Shown in pieces: positions 51,356 to 59,933 of a DNA stretch of 64,000 nucleotides. The position numbers were made by a program, and so were the translations under genes. Source of the DNA: UBA1447 sp964627535 (lineage in GTDB: Bacteria > Bacillota > Clostridia > Oscillospirales > Acutalibacteraceae); assembly GCA_964627535.1 (NCBI GenBank), contig CAZVJW010000018.1, positions 1-64,000 of the forward strand. Direction: 5' to 3'. The notes beneath the pieces were generated by a model. The model had not been told where the DNA came from and did no database searches. It was given only the letters and a program-made list of their open reading frames with translations. Every line of letters begins with the position of its first letter. Position 1 is the first letter of the stretch.

Positions 51356-53608
51356 ATGAAAAGAAAATTAAAAAGAGCAGCAAGCTGTTTTTTCGCAATG
51401 ATGATGATCATAACAATCGTTTCAATGCCGTTGAGTGTTTTCGCAGGAAGCGCTGATGTGTCACTTTCGGTCAGCAATGAAACAGGCACAGCCGGTACCG
51501 ATGTGGTCGTTTCTTTGAATATCTCAGCGGATTCCCACTTGGCCGCGGCCGGATTTTTCCTACAGTACGACAACACGAAACTGACCTATAAATCGGATGC
51601 CGCCGGTTCGGCAGCTGATTCAAACGGCCCCGGTACAAGTATGACGGATATTAATCCGGCATTTAGTACAACCGGCAATCTTACAACAATCAACGATTCA
51701 TATATAGCGGAACCGGATATAACTGCCGGCGGCGCAATGATGGAAGTTACTTTTACAATAATATCCGGATGGACAGGCGCAACCCCGCTTACACTGACGG
51801 TCGGAGATTTGTATGACGCTTCCTGGAATGAGCTCGCATATACAGTAACAAACGGCAGTGTGACGGTTTCTGCCCCTGAGGTTTCAATTACATTTGACGC
51901 CAATGGCGGGTCGGGTACAACAAGCAGCGCAATGAGTGTCGGTTCACCGCTGACAGCCCCGGAAGTTTCAAAACCCGGGTACGCTTTTACCGGCTGGTTA
52001 CCTTCGGTTCCTTCAACAGTGCCTGCTGAAAATACGACCTATACAGCTCAATTTGATAAAACCACCGTCAGCATAACCAAGCTGGCAGAAGGCTTCAAGG
52101 TGAACATCAAGGGCTGGGCTGCCAACTACAAATATCAAATATGGAGCAATCAGGAAATTACAAGCGATTTATTATCAAGCGAGACCGCCAGCCAATGGAT
52201 TTTATCCAATCCCTATAGATCGGGGTCAAGCGGCGCAGCGGAGGCAGACGGCAGCATCAGTTTTACCATTGCTGATTTCGTTTCGCCGGACAGCAACTAC
52301 ACGGTTGCGGTCAGAATTGCGCAGGCGAACAATAAGTATATCAGTGAAATCAGGGATACCTACACACCCGAGGATGCGCAGGAAGTAAAAATAGCGAAGG
52401 TGCTTGTTGATGGGGAATATTCAACAGGCCGCGAGATCAGAGAGATTACCCCGGCCGCGGCGATGACCTTTACGGTTATCGGCAACAATGTCGACGGTAC
52501 GGTGTTTACGGCAAAGGTTTTGGAAAGTGGAACCATGTTAACCGCAAACAGCGCGACAGAATTCGGCTTGGATTTATTCACACTGACTCCGGGCACCTAC
52601 ACGGTGCAGTTCACCGCGGGCAACGGCGAGACAGCGGACACAAAGAACATTACGGTGCAGTTGTACTCGCTTGACACCGGTATACAATACGGCAATATCA
52701 GCAACTTGGCTTTTTCGGCAGCACAGGATAATATCTTGCCGAAAACCGTTGTGATTGAGCCGGATTTCACAAACGGCAGCTTCTATTACAGCGTCGGTGA
52801 ACCGGGCAGAAAAGCAGTCTTCACCTCCCGGCTTTTCATGCCGGCGGAAAGTATTAATTATACTATTACTGAATATGGTATTTATCAGGTTGCCGGTTAT
52901 GTCAATAGGGAGTACGAGGTTAAAATCGGCGGTTACTACGATGACGGCTTTATTAAGAAGTTTACCGTGAGCCGGAGCCAAACAGAGCCGTCTTCCGCCA
53001 CATTGACAGCGTCGGTGAGCGGCGAACCTGTTAGCCTTGCCGACCCGGTGGCAAAGGGAACGGCCATCCGGTTTGAAGCGGACGCCCAAATAGGCGGCAT
53101 TGGCGCAACACCGGTGCAGTATTCCTTCTGGCGTTATGATGCCAAGGGTTACGTGCTGGTGAAGGACTGGAGCAGCGACAGCACCTTTAACTGGACACCG
53201 GCAAGAGTCGGTATCTACACGATCGAAATCAGGGCAAAGGGCGCGGATGCGGGTTCCTACGAGGTGGCTAAAAATGTCAGAGTCACCGTAACGGACACTT
53301 CTGACCAAATCGCTCAAGATGTTGTTATTACCGTCAACGAGGACGAATTGAATTTGAACGCGCGGGCAAGAGCCCCGATCACCATCAAAGCCGGTGCGTC
53401 AAGCAGCAACAGCGAAGACCTGCTGTACAAGTTCTGTGCCACGGATGCCGCGATGGGGACAAACACCCTGCAAAACTATTCGGCTGATTCCGACTGCATC
53501 TGGACACCGAGAAAGACCGGCGTATATACCATATCCGTGCTTGTCAAAAATCAAATATCCTTCGGCGCATATGACGAAATAAAGACATTTGAAATAACCG
53601 TAAGCTGA
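51356..53608 (+). CDS. Secreted cohesin protein with InlB repeat and Tyr-rich C-terminus
   Basis: 750 residues from ATG 51356 (GGGGG about eight bases upstream). Signal peptide (FFAMMMIITIVSMPLSVFAG); cohesin domain (about 25-165: SADVSLSVSNETGTAGTDV, LAAAGFFLQYDNTKLTY, MMEVTFTI); InlB-type repeat (ITFDANGGSGT...TYTAQFDKT); then about 510 residues closely related to the C-terminus of the 39913 protein (TKLAEGFKVNIKGWAANYKY, REYEVKIGG, YSFWRYDAKGYVLVKDWS). It lies 71 bp after the cohesin-dockerin gene and ends the operon. It likely anchors or receives the dockerin proteins on the surface or substrate (inference). The stop codon abuts a MITE-like repeat. Confidence 0.88.
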   Translation: MKRKLKRAASCFFAMMMIITIVSMPLSVFAGSADVSLSVSNETGTAGTDVVVSLNISADSHLAAAGFFLQYDNTKLTYKSDAAGSAADSNGPGTSMTDINPAFSTTGNLTTINDSYIAEPDITAGGAMMEVTFTIISGWTGATPLTLTVGDLYDASWNELAYTVTNGSVTVSAPEVSITFDANGGSGTTSSAMSVGSPLTAPEVSKPGYAFTGWLPSVPSTVPAENTTYTAQFDKTTVSITKLAEGFKVNIKGWAANYKYQIWSNQEITSDLLSSETASQWILSNPYRSGSSGAAEADGSISFTIADFVSPDSNYTVAVRIAQANNKYISEIRDTYTPEDAQEVKIAKVLVDGEYSTGREIREITPAAAMTFTVIGNNVDGTVFTAKVLESGTMLTANSATEFGLDLFTLTPGTYTVQFTAGNGETADTKNITVQLYSLDTGIQYGNISNLAFSAAQDNILPKTVVIEPDFTNGSFYYSVGEPGRKAVFTSRLFMPAESINYTITEYGIYQVAGYVNREYEVKIGGYYDDGFIKKFTVSRSQTEPSSATLTASVSGEPVSLADPVAKGTAIRFEADAQIGGIGATPVQYSFWRYDAKGYVLVKDWSSDSTFNWTPARVGIYTIEIRAKGADAGSYEVAKNVRVTVTDTSDQIAQDVVITVNEDELNLNARARAPITIKAGASSSNSEDLLYKFCATDAAMGTNTLQNYSADSDCIWTPRKTGVYTISVLVKNQISFGAYDEIKTFEITVS

Positions 53609-53708
53609 TACTAATTCACGATAAAAAAACCTCTAAAAAATCAAGCAAAAGCTTTGATTTATGAGGTTTTGTGAGATTTTTTAGTTAGGTTTTATGAGTA
53701 ATTAGTAT
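53608..53708 (+). repeat. MITE-like repeat, subfamily A
   Basis: 101 bp from ATACTAATTCACGATA to GAGTAATTAGTAT. Its first base is the last base of the stop codon of the cohesin protein gene. Confidence 0.92.
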
Positions 53709-53725
53709 GACCACAGAATAAAGAC

Positions 53726-53765
53726 AAAACAGCTCCGTCTGAAAAGCCGGAGCTGTTTTATATTA
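53726..53765 (-). terminator. Intrinsic terminator between convergent genes
   Basis: Stem AAAACAGCTCCG / CGGAGCTGTTTT with T-rich flanks on both strands. It can serve both the cohesin operon and the ornithine aminotransferase gene. Confidence 0.8.
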
Positions 53766-53852
53766 TTCTCTATTCATAGACAGACAAAATCTATATTTTG
53801 AATCCGTTGTCCAAAGGCAGCAGGGCAGTTTGAGTTGCCGCGGATATAGTTT

Positions 53853-55046
53853 TCATCCTTCCAAGGCTTTTGTAATTTTTTCCAAAGCTTTATCAAGCTG
53901 TTCATATGTGATGACAATCGGCGGGGCGAAACGAATGGTGTTCTCATGCGTTTCCTTCGCAAGGACTCCGTTGGCAATCAGCTTTTTCACATAACCCGCA
54001 GCCGATCCTTTGAATTCAACGCCGATAAATAAGCCGCGCCCACGGATTTCGATAATATTATCGTTTTTAATTTCCCGGAGTTTTGCTATAAAATAGTTGC
54101 CTTTTTCCTCCGCCTGTTTCGGATAATCGTCCCGCACAAGGATTTCCATAGCCTTCACAGCGACTGCACAGGCCAAAGGATTGCCCCCAAAGGTTGACCC
54201 GTGTGAGCCGGGTTCGAAAACTCCTAAAATCTCCTTGTTCGCGGCAACAGCCGAAACCGGCAGTATGCCGCCGCCGAGCGCTTTGCCTAAAACATAAATA
54301 TCAGGCTCGACATCTTCTCTTTGGCAGGCAAACATCGTGCCTGTCCGGGCGAAACCGGTTTGCACCTCGTCAGCTATCATCAGAATATTGTTAGCGGTGC
54401 AGATTTCGCGCGCTTTTTTCAGGTAGCCGTCGGGCGGAACAATAACGCCCGCCTCGCCTTGAATCGGCTCCACCAAAAACGCAACGGTATTCGGCGTGAC
54501 AGTAGCTTCAAGCGCCTGTGCATCACCGAACTTCACTTTAACAAAACCCGGCGTAAAAGGCCCGAATCCGCGCCGCGCGGTTTTATCGGTGCTCATGGTT
54601 ATGATGGTAATCGTTCTGCCGTGGAAGTTGTTTTCGCAAACGATGATTTCGGCCTTGTGCTGATCTACACCCTTGACATCTTCGCCCCATCGCCTTGCTG
54701 TTTTAATAGCAGTTTCGACCGCTTCCGCACCGGTGTTCATGGGCAAAATTAAGTCTTTGTTTGTCAGTTCGCTGAGTTTTTCATAAAAGTCGCAAAGCAC
54801 GGCGTTATGAAAAGCCCTTGAGGTAAGCGTTACTTTGTCAAGCTGCTCTTTCGCCGCCGCGATTATTTCCGGATGCCTATGGCCGAAATTAAGCGCCGAA
54901 TAGGCGCTTAACATATCGTAATACTCCCCGCCTTCGGGGTTGTAAACCATAACGCCTTCGGCTCTTTCGACAACAACCTCCTTGGGTTCGTAGTTGGCCG
55001 CCCCGTATTTCGCTGTCTTGTCGATGATGTGCCTTGATGATCGCAT
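53853..55046 (-). CDS. rocD: Ornithine aminotransferase
   Basis: 397-residue class III PLP aminotransferase converting ornithine and 2-oxoglutarate to glutamate semialdehyde and glutamate. Features are NTGAEAVETAIKTARRWG (PLP phosphate site), NNFHGRTI, EPIQGEAGV, IADEVQTGFARTG (Asp of the pyridine ring) and VLGKALGGG with the Schiff-base lysine. Length and motifs match RocD better than acetylornithine or GABA transaminases. ATG 55046 has GGAGGC six bases upstream. Monocistronic, with a short GC-rich hairpin repeat 37 bp upstream. Confidence 0.92.
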   Translation of the reverse strand: MRSSRHIIDKTAKYGAANYEPKEVVVERAEGVMVYNPEGGEYYDMLSAYSALNFGHRHPEIIAAAKEQLDKVTLTSRAFHNAVLCDFYEKLSELTNKDLILPMNTGAEAVETAIKTARRWGEDVKGVDQHKAEIIVCENNFHGRTITIITMSTDKTARRGFGPFTPGFVKVKFGDAQALEATVTPNTVAFLVEPIQGEAGVIVPPDGYLKKAREICTANNILMIADEVQTGFARTGTMFACQREDVEPDIYVLGKALGGGILPVSAVAANKEILGVFEPGSHGSTFGGNPLACAVAVKAMEILVRDDYPKQAEEKGNYFIAKLREIKNDNIIEIRGRGLFIGVEFKGSAAGYVKKLIANGVLAKETHENTIRFAPPIVITYEQLDKALEKITKALEG

Positions 55047-55082
55047 TATTTGCCTCCGTTGTTTTTATATCGGTTCTTCAGA

Positions 55083-55107
55083 ACGGCGGGAGCAAGCCCC
55101 CGCCCTA
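55083..55107. repeat. Short GC-rich hairpin repeat, copy 2
   Basis: Identical over 25 bp to 33371-33395 (GGCGGG...CCCGCC arms). Here it is upstream of rocD. Confidence 0.7.
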
Positions 55108-55135
55108 CATAAATGCTTGGATTTCCGGGGAGTTG

Positions 55136-55269
55136 TACTAATTCACGATTAAAAAACCTCTAAAAAATCAAGCAAAAGCTTTGATTTATACTATTCTCCA
55201 TTTTAATGCAGAATAGTATTATGCGATTTTGTGCGGATTTTTTAGTTAGGTTTTATGAGTAATTAGTAT
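55136..55269 (+). repeat. Composite MITE-like repeat, subfamily A with nested element
   Basis: Left arm TACTAATTCACGATT, right arm GAGTAATTAGTAT as in other copies, but interrupted in the middle (after GCTTTGATTT) by a 32-bp inverted-repeat element. The right end overlaps the stop codon of argS by one base. Confidence 0.92.
55188..55219. repeat. Nested 32-bp inverted-repeat element
   Basis: ATACTATTCTCC...GCAGAATAGTAT inside the subfamily A repeat. The ends ATACTATTCT/AGAATAGTAT match the 60-bp element at 43999. Confidence 0.85.
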
Positions 55270-57014
55270 TACATGCTTTCCGGCACGGTGATTTTTAACA
55301 TAGTTAATACATTGAAGATAACGGCTTTGACGCAGTTGCACAGGGTTATTCTCGCCTGCATCAGCCCCTCATCCTCACAATTGACGCGGCAGGTGTTATA
55401 AAACTTGTGGAAAAGCGTCGCCAGATCGACAACGTAGCGCGTAATTCTCGCCGGGTCATAGTTTGCTGCCGCGGTGATGATTTCGTCCGTCAAGGCGGAA
55501 AGATGGCTGATCAGTTCGCGTTCCTCCGGCGCATCCAGTTTTTCAAGTTCACCAGCCGTGCAATCCCGCGGTATCTTGCCTTCGGCAGCCAGCTTCTTTA
55601 AAATGCTGCAAATCCGCGCATGTGCGTACTGGCAGTAGTAAACCGGATTTTTGGCGCTTTGCTCAACCGCAAGGTCCAAGTCAAACTCCATTTGGGTGGA
55701 CGGTTCTCTCAGGTTGAACCAAAAACGGACAGCGTCGATGGGAATTTCCTCAAGCAAGTCGACAAGGGTAATCGCCTTGCCGGTGCGTTTGGACATTTTG
55801 ACGACCTCGCCGTCTCTCGTCAAACGGACAAGCTGCATTAAAATGATGTCAAGCCTTGAACCGTCTATACCGATAGCGTCAAGCGCGCCGATCATTCTGG
55901 CCACATGGCCATGATGGTCCGCTCCCCAAATATTGATGGCTTTGTCAAACCCGCGTACAGATAATTTGTTGCGGTGGTAGGCGATATCGGCGGCAAAATA
56001 GGTCGGGTTGCCGTTGGCGCGGATAAGCACCTCATCCTTGAGTTCAAGCCGGTCGATTTCCGCCTGCGTTTTACCTTGTTTCAGAAATTCTAAGGTTAGA
56101 ACTTCAATGTTTTTATACCAGAGCGCTCCGTCCTTTTCATAGGTAAGTTCGCGTTCTTTCATAATTTTAAGCGTTTCGTCAAGTTCGCCGTCTTTGTAAA
56201 GCGTACTTTCGCGGAACCATGTGTCATATTCAATGCGGTATTTTAAAAGGTTCTCACGCATGGCCTCAAGATTTTTGGGAAGAGCGTAATCAACAAGCGC
56301 CTGCCTGCGTTCGGTTTCGGGCAGATTCAGATATTTATCGCCGTTTATCTTCGCAAACTCCTCAGCTCTTTGGCAGATATCCTCGCCATGGTAACTATCC
56401 TCGGGCAGCTGCACGGATTCTTCGCCGTTGAAATACTGCTGATACCGGATATCAAGCGACAGGGCAAATTTATCGATCTGGTTACCCGCGTCATTGACAT
56501 AAAATTCACGGCTGACATCGTATCCCGCGCAGGCAAGCACCGCCGCAAGGCAGTCCCCGAGCGCGCCGCCTCTGGCATTGCCCATATGCATCGGACCCGT
56601 GGGGTTGGCCGAAACAAACTCAACATTCACTTTTTTGCCTTTGCCGAAATCGGAACGGCCGTAGTCCTTGCCGCGCAGCAGGATATCCCGCAGGATGGCG
56701 GCAGAATACCCGGCGCCGAGATAAAAATTCACAAAGCCAGGTCCGGCAACTTCGCAGCGGTTAAAAAAGGTGGCGGAAAGGTCCAAATGCTTCATTAATA
56801 TTTCGGCGATTTTGCGGGGAGGCATTTTCAGGTCTTTTGCCCATGCCATCGCCGCGTTGGTGGAAAAATCACCGTTCACCCGGTCTCCCGGCACTTCAAC
56901 ATTAAAACCGCCGAGGGCCTGAGCGGTAAACTCGAGGGTTCCGACTGCTCTGCCGGCGGCCTCAAGCACGGCTTGCCTGATCTCGTTCTGCGCTGCTTTA
57001 GCTAAGAGCGACAT
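55269..57014 (-). CDS. argS: Arginyl-tRNA synthetase
   Basis: 581-residue class I aminoacyl-tRNA synthetase. The N-terminal tRNA D-loop-binding domain is followed by the HIGH-type motif in NPTGPMHMGNARGG, SADHHGH-like WGADHHGHVARM, the KMSKS-type VVKMSKRTGKAITL, and a helical anticodon-binding domain (DALR type) from about 450 to the end (STQMEFDLDLAV... VNCEDEGLMQARITLCNCVK). ATG 57014 overlaps the DUF1934 gene by 17 bp and has AGGAGG eight bases upstream. Essential housekeeping gene, third in the operon ddl-DUF1934-argS. Confidence 0.96.
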   Translation of the reverse strand: MSLLAKAAQNEIRQAVLEAAGRAVGTLEFTAQALGGFNVEVPGDRVNGDFSTNAAMAWAKDLKMPPRKIAEILMKHLDLSATFFNRCEVAGPGFVNFYLGAGYSAAILRDILLRGKDYGRSDFGKGKKVNVEFVSANPTGPMHMGNARGGALGDCLAAVLACAGYDVSREFYVNDAGNQIDKFALSLDIRYQQYFNGEESVQLPEDSYHGEDICQRAEEFAKINGDKYLNLPETERRQALVDYALPKNLEAMRENLLKYRIEYDTWFRESTLYKDGELDETLKIMKERELTYEKDGALWYKNIEVLTLEFLKQGKTQAEIDRLELKDEVLIRANGNPTYFAADIAYHRNKLSVRGFDKAINIWGADHHGHVARMIGALDAIGIDGSRLDIILMQLVRLTRDGEVVKMSKRTGKAITLVDLLEEIPIDAVRFWFNLREPSTQMEFDLDLAVEQSAKNPVYYCQYAHARICSILKKLAAEGKIPRDCTAGELEKLDAPEERELISHLSALTDEIITAAANYDPARITRYVVDLATLFHKFYNTCRVNCEDEGLMQARITLCNCVKAVIFNVLTMLKITVPESM

Positions 57015-57444
57015 TCCCGTTAACCTCCTTGACGGTTACTTTAAGCTCGTTGACCGAGGCCAGCCCGGTGTTAAAATCAATGGTATATTGAAACTTGAGT
57101 TCACCGCCGTCGGCGTTCATTTTTGAATTGATATACCGGGCGAATATCCCCATCATAAAATCGCCCTGCGGCGTTATATAGTGGCAGTTGTGGCGCTTGT
57201 CTTTTTCTATAATCATTTCGGCGCAAATGTCGCCTGTTCTGGTCATAACAATCCGCCTTTTATCCTCAACCTTGATGGTGGTAACACAGCCTTTGAGCCC
57301 TTCGTCCTGTTCGGCATAGACCAGGGAATAGTTGTTTCCGCTGCCGTTGAGAGTACCTACGGTGATCAGTTCCGAGGTTCCGTTTTCACCGTCGGATTCA
57401 TGGTTGTCAACGATGCTGATAATAACTTTCTTATCTTTGCTCAT
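56998..57444 (-). CDS. DUF1934 (YwiB-like) beta-barrel protein
   Basis: 148-residue lipocalin-like protein of the DUF1934 family. In Bacillus the homologue ywiB lies directly upstream of argS, the same arrangement as here. The sequence shows the family pattern of strands (KKVIISIVDNHES, SLVYAEQDEGLKGCVTTIKVEDKRRIVMTRTGD, GELKFQYTIDFNTG). The start codon is 2 bp after the ddl stop. It overlaps argS by 17 bp. Molecular function not established. Confidence 0.88.
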   Translation of the reverse strand: MSKDKKVIISIVDNHESDGENGTSELITVGTLNGSGNNYSLVYAEQDEGLKGCVTTIKVEDKRRIVMTRTGDICAEMIIEKDKRHNCHYITPQGDFMMGIFARYINSKMNADGGELKFQYTIDFNTGLASVNELKVTVKEVNGNVALS

Positions 57445-57446
57445 CT

Positions 57447-58520
57447 TTATTTAACACTCCATTTTTCAATTGCAAGGCAAATAAGCTTATCAAGCAGTTC
57501 CGGGTAAGGCAGCCCCGAGGCGGCAAACATTTTCGGATACATACTGATTGAGGTGAAACCCGGGATGGTATTCGGCTCGTTGAGCAGGACTGCCTCGTCG
57601 GATTTACGAATGAAAAAATCAACCCGTGCTAACCCCGAACAACCCAGCATTTTATAGACGCGGCATGCGGTTCTTCGTATTTCCTCAAGTTTTTCCTCCG
57701 AAAGCCGCGCGGGGATATACAGTTCGCTCGTGCCCGAGACATACTTGGCATCAAAATCATAAAACTCATTGCACGCAACCACTTCGCCCGGAACGGACGC
57801 CAAGGGTTCATCATTGCCCATAACGGCGCACTCGACTTCCATACCTTCGATTCCCTGCTCCAAAACAACTTTTTCGTCATGCTCGAAAGCCAAGTCAACA
57901 GCATCGGCAAGCGCATAAATGTTTTTTGCTTTGCTGATACCGACAGAGGAGCCTGCGTTGGCTGGCTTTACAAAAATCGGAAAGCCTAAATAATCTGCGG
58001 CTTCTTTTAACAGTTCGCAGGGAGTATTACGGTATTCGAAAGCCTTGAAACTCCTCCATTTTGCCTGAGGAATACCCGAAACATCCGCTAAAGCGTTTGT
58101 CACCGCTTTATCCATACAGATGGCGGAGGAAAGCATATCGCAGCCGACAAACGGAATGCCTGCGAGCTGAAGCATGCCCTGCACGGTGCCGTCCTCGCCG
58201 TTTTTGCCGTGGAGGACCGGAAAGGCCGCGTCAATCCCGACCATCTCGATGCCGGAATCTGTAAAAAGCAGAAGCCCGGGAACAACTCTGTCTGTAGAAA
58301 TCAGGGCGGGAGTGAGCAGTGTATCGTCTTCAAGCCACGTGTCTTCCGGCAAATTTTCCGTATTGCCGCTGTATTTAAGCCATTGGCCGTCTTTTGTAAT
58401 ACCGACGCAAATGACATTATATTTATCTTTCGGTATGTTTTCGATAACGGATTTAGCTGAAATAAGCGAAACATCATGTTCGCTCGAAACACCGCCGAAA
58501 AGCACTAAAACTGTCTTCAA
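57447..58520 (-). CDS. ddl: D-alanine--D-alanine ligase
   Basis: 357-residue ATP-grasp ligase making the D-Ala-D-Ala dipeptide for peptidoglycan. N-terminal VLVLFGGVSSEHDVSLISA, HGKNGEDGTVQGML, PIFVKPANAGSSVGISKA (ATP-grasp), VLEQGIEGMEVECAVMG, and C-terminal ARVDFFIRKSDEAVLLNEPNTIPGFT (Mg-binding). The last motif has Pro where most Ddl enzymes have a hydrophobic residue (E-V-N). I choose TTG 58520 because GAGAGGG lies eight bases upstream and it gives the normal Ddl N-terminus. First gene of the operon with DUF1934 and argS. Confidence 0.93.
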   Translation of the reverse strand: MKTVLVLFGGVSSEHDVSLISAKSVIENIPKDKYNVICVGITKDGQWLKYSGNTENLPEDTWLEDDTLLTPALISTDRVVPGLLLFTDSGIEMVGIDAAFPVLHGKNGEDGTVQGMLQLAGIPFVGCDMLSSAICMDKAVTNALADVSGIPQAKWRSFKAFEYRNTPCELLKEAADYLGFPIFVKPANAGSSVGISKAKNIYALADAVDLAFEHDEKVVLEQGIEGMEVECAVMGNDEPLASVPGEVVACNEFYDFDAKYVSGTSELYIPARLSEEKLEEIRRTACRVYKMLGCSGLARVDFFIRKSDEAVLLNEPNTIPGFTSISMYPKMFAASGLPYPELLDKLICLAIEKWSVK

Positions 58521-58566
58521 ACCGGACACCCTCTCATAAGAACTGATTTTAGATATTAAGATATAT

Positions 58567-58595
58567 ATATTAACATAACTGGATTGTTTAGTCAA
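58567..58595 (-). promoter_or_regulatory. Promoter of the ddl-DUF1934-argS operon
   Basis: Minus strand TTGACT (58595-58590), 17-bp spacer, TAATAT (58572-58567), about 47 bp upstream of the ddl start. Confidence 0.65.
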
Positions 58596-58647
58596 TTAAC
58601 GCGGACGGATGTAATTCATGCAAAAATTGAAATATTTTGTGCAAATA

Positions 58648-58750
58648 ATACTAATCCCGATTATAAAACCTCTATGAAATCAAGCAAAAACCTTTGACAA
58701 ATGGGTTTTTGTGCCGAAATTTTAGCCATGTTTTAAAGAGGGATTAGTAT
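58648..58750 (+). repeat. MITE-like repeat, subfamily B
   Basis: 103 bp between ATACTAATCCCGATT and GAGGGATTAGTAT. Nearly identical to the reverse complement of 39591-39693. Confidence 0.9.
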
Positions 58751-58754
58751 AAGC

Positions 58755-58788
58755 TAACCGGCAGCCTGATCAATCAAGCTGCCGGTTA
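58755..58788 (-). terminator. Hairpin after the flavin-reductase-like gene
   Basis: Perfect stem TAACCGGCAGC / GCTGCCGGTTA with a 12-base loop, 34 bp beyond the stop of the gene at 58822. Weak T-tract. Confidence 0.6.
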
Positions 58789-58821
58789 AGATATGTATCG
58801 TCAAAAAGATGTTTTTGAAAA

Positions 58822-59748
58822 CTATCTGTTCTTTTCTTTCGACCGCTTGTCATTGATGATCTGCATCTCTTTTTCCGTAATCAGGGTGCAGTTGTTTTCC
58901 TTCGCCCAAGCGACGCAGCTTTTGAGGATTGTATTTAAAAACACCCTGGGAACTTTAACCAGCATTTGGCAGGCTTCGTCCGTGAATTTTACCTGCGTGT
59001 CAACCCTGTCTGCCGCATATTTAACCGCACTCGGTTCCATCCCCTTGCGTTCGGGAATTTTTATATAAACAGGTTTTTTGAAGCGTTCAAACCAGAACCT
59101 TGTATTGTCCCTGTAACCATAATCCACCGGTACGCGCGGAAAATCCTTCACCTTCACGCCGTTGATGATAGCTGCCTTGTATACCGGTTTCAGCAGGATT
59201 TTGTCGATTCTTAAAATAAAATGCGCACCCATCGGGCTGGTGATGCCGTTAAAATCGTGGTATGGAGGCGGGTATTCATCCAACGGAACATCGTTTTGGG
59301 CACCGTCAAGTTCCTTGAGCCATGTGCATTCATAGACCTGAAAAGCCTCACCGATTATTTTCGGAAGTCGAATTTCCGGCGTCTCTTTCTGCATCATACC
59401 GTCAATCAGGGTAAAGCTGCATTTTTCCATTTTTTCCTTGGTAGTTTCACCCGGGAAGCCGAGTCTTACACATTCTTTCAGATATTTTTTATTGTCCGGG
59501 ATAAAGCTCAGGGAGCATTTGCCTGTTTTTATGATGTTGATGGCGGTATTGGAACTGTTGCGGCATTCCAGGAGCATGGCATAGCTTTCTTTGCCGGCGA
59601 TGTAATACGGAAAGCAAAGCGAATACGAGCCCATATTAGTCAGACCAGTTTCAAGGTCAACGGTACCGGCTAATATGGTAGGCATCGGGAAAAATCCGGA
59701 GGTTTGGTAAAAATTGTCGACGATTCTTAATTCTTCAAAGGTGTTCAT
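58822..59748 (-). CDS. Flavin-reductase-like protein with C-terminal PCP_red-type domain
   Basis: 308 residues from ATG 59748, with AGGAGGAT directly upstream. Residues 1-200 fit an FMN-binding split-barrel of the flavin reductase/flavoredoxin type (PMPTILAGTVDLETG..., SYSLCFPYYIAGKESYAMLLEC, NTAINIIKTGKCSLSFIP). The last 65 residues (AVKYAADRVDTQVKFTDEA...NNCTLITEKEMQIINDKR) resemble the small PCP_red domain seen fused to various redox proteins. Single gene. Probably a flavoprotein reductase; substrate unknown. The domain fusion is by pattern and less certain than the barrel. Confidence 0.75.
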   Translation of the reverse strand: MNTFEELRIVDNFYQTSGFFPMPTILAGTVDLETGLTNMGSYSLCFPYYIAGKESYAMLLECRNSSNTAINIIKTGKCSLSFIPDNKKYLKECVRLGFPGETTKEKMEKCSFTLIDGMMQKETPEIRLPKIIGEAFQVYECTWLKELDGAQNDVPLDEYPPPYHDFNGITSPMGAHFILRIDKILLKPVYKAAIINGVKVKDFPRVPVDYGYRDNTRFWFERFKKPVYIKIPERKGMEPSAVKYAADRVDTQVKFTDEACQMLVKVPRVFLNTILKSCVAWAKENNCTLITEKEMQIINDKRSKEKNR

Positions 59749-59861
59749 ATATCCTCCTGTTGTGTTCACAATGTAATGCTATGATTTTATCTTTTACCAG
59801 TGCCGTTGTCAAGCAAAACGCCAAAGCGAAGCAAACGGTGTTAACCTTACACGGAATATGG

Positions 59862-59867
59862 TATAAT
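59862..59867 (+). promoter_or_regulatory. -10 element upstream of the ECF sigma gene
   Basis: TATAAT at 59862-59867, about 66 bp before the sigma-factor start. The -35 region (TGTTAA) is poor, so control by an alternative sigma or an activator is possible. Confidence 0.4.
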
Positions 59868-59933
59868 TTATTCATGAAAAATGAAACTTTTTTGCGGGCA
59901 AACGACACTTATTAAGTGTAAGGCGGTGATAAA

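Noticed and set aside
57015..57444. Possible T-box leader for argS
   Set aside because: The region upstream of argS is the coding sequence of DUF1934 with only an overlap; no specifier or antiterminator structure is visible.
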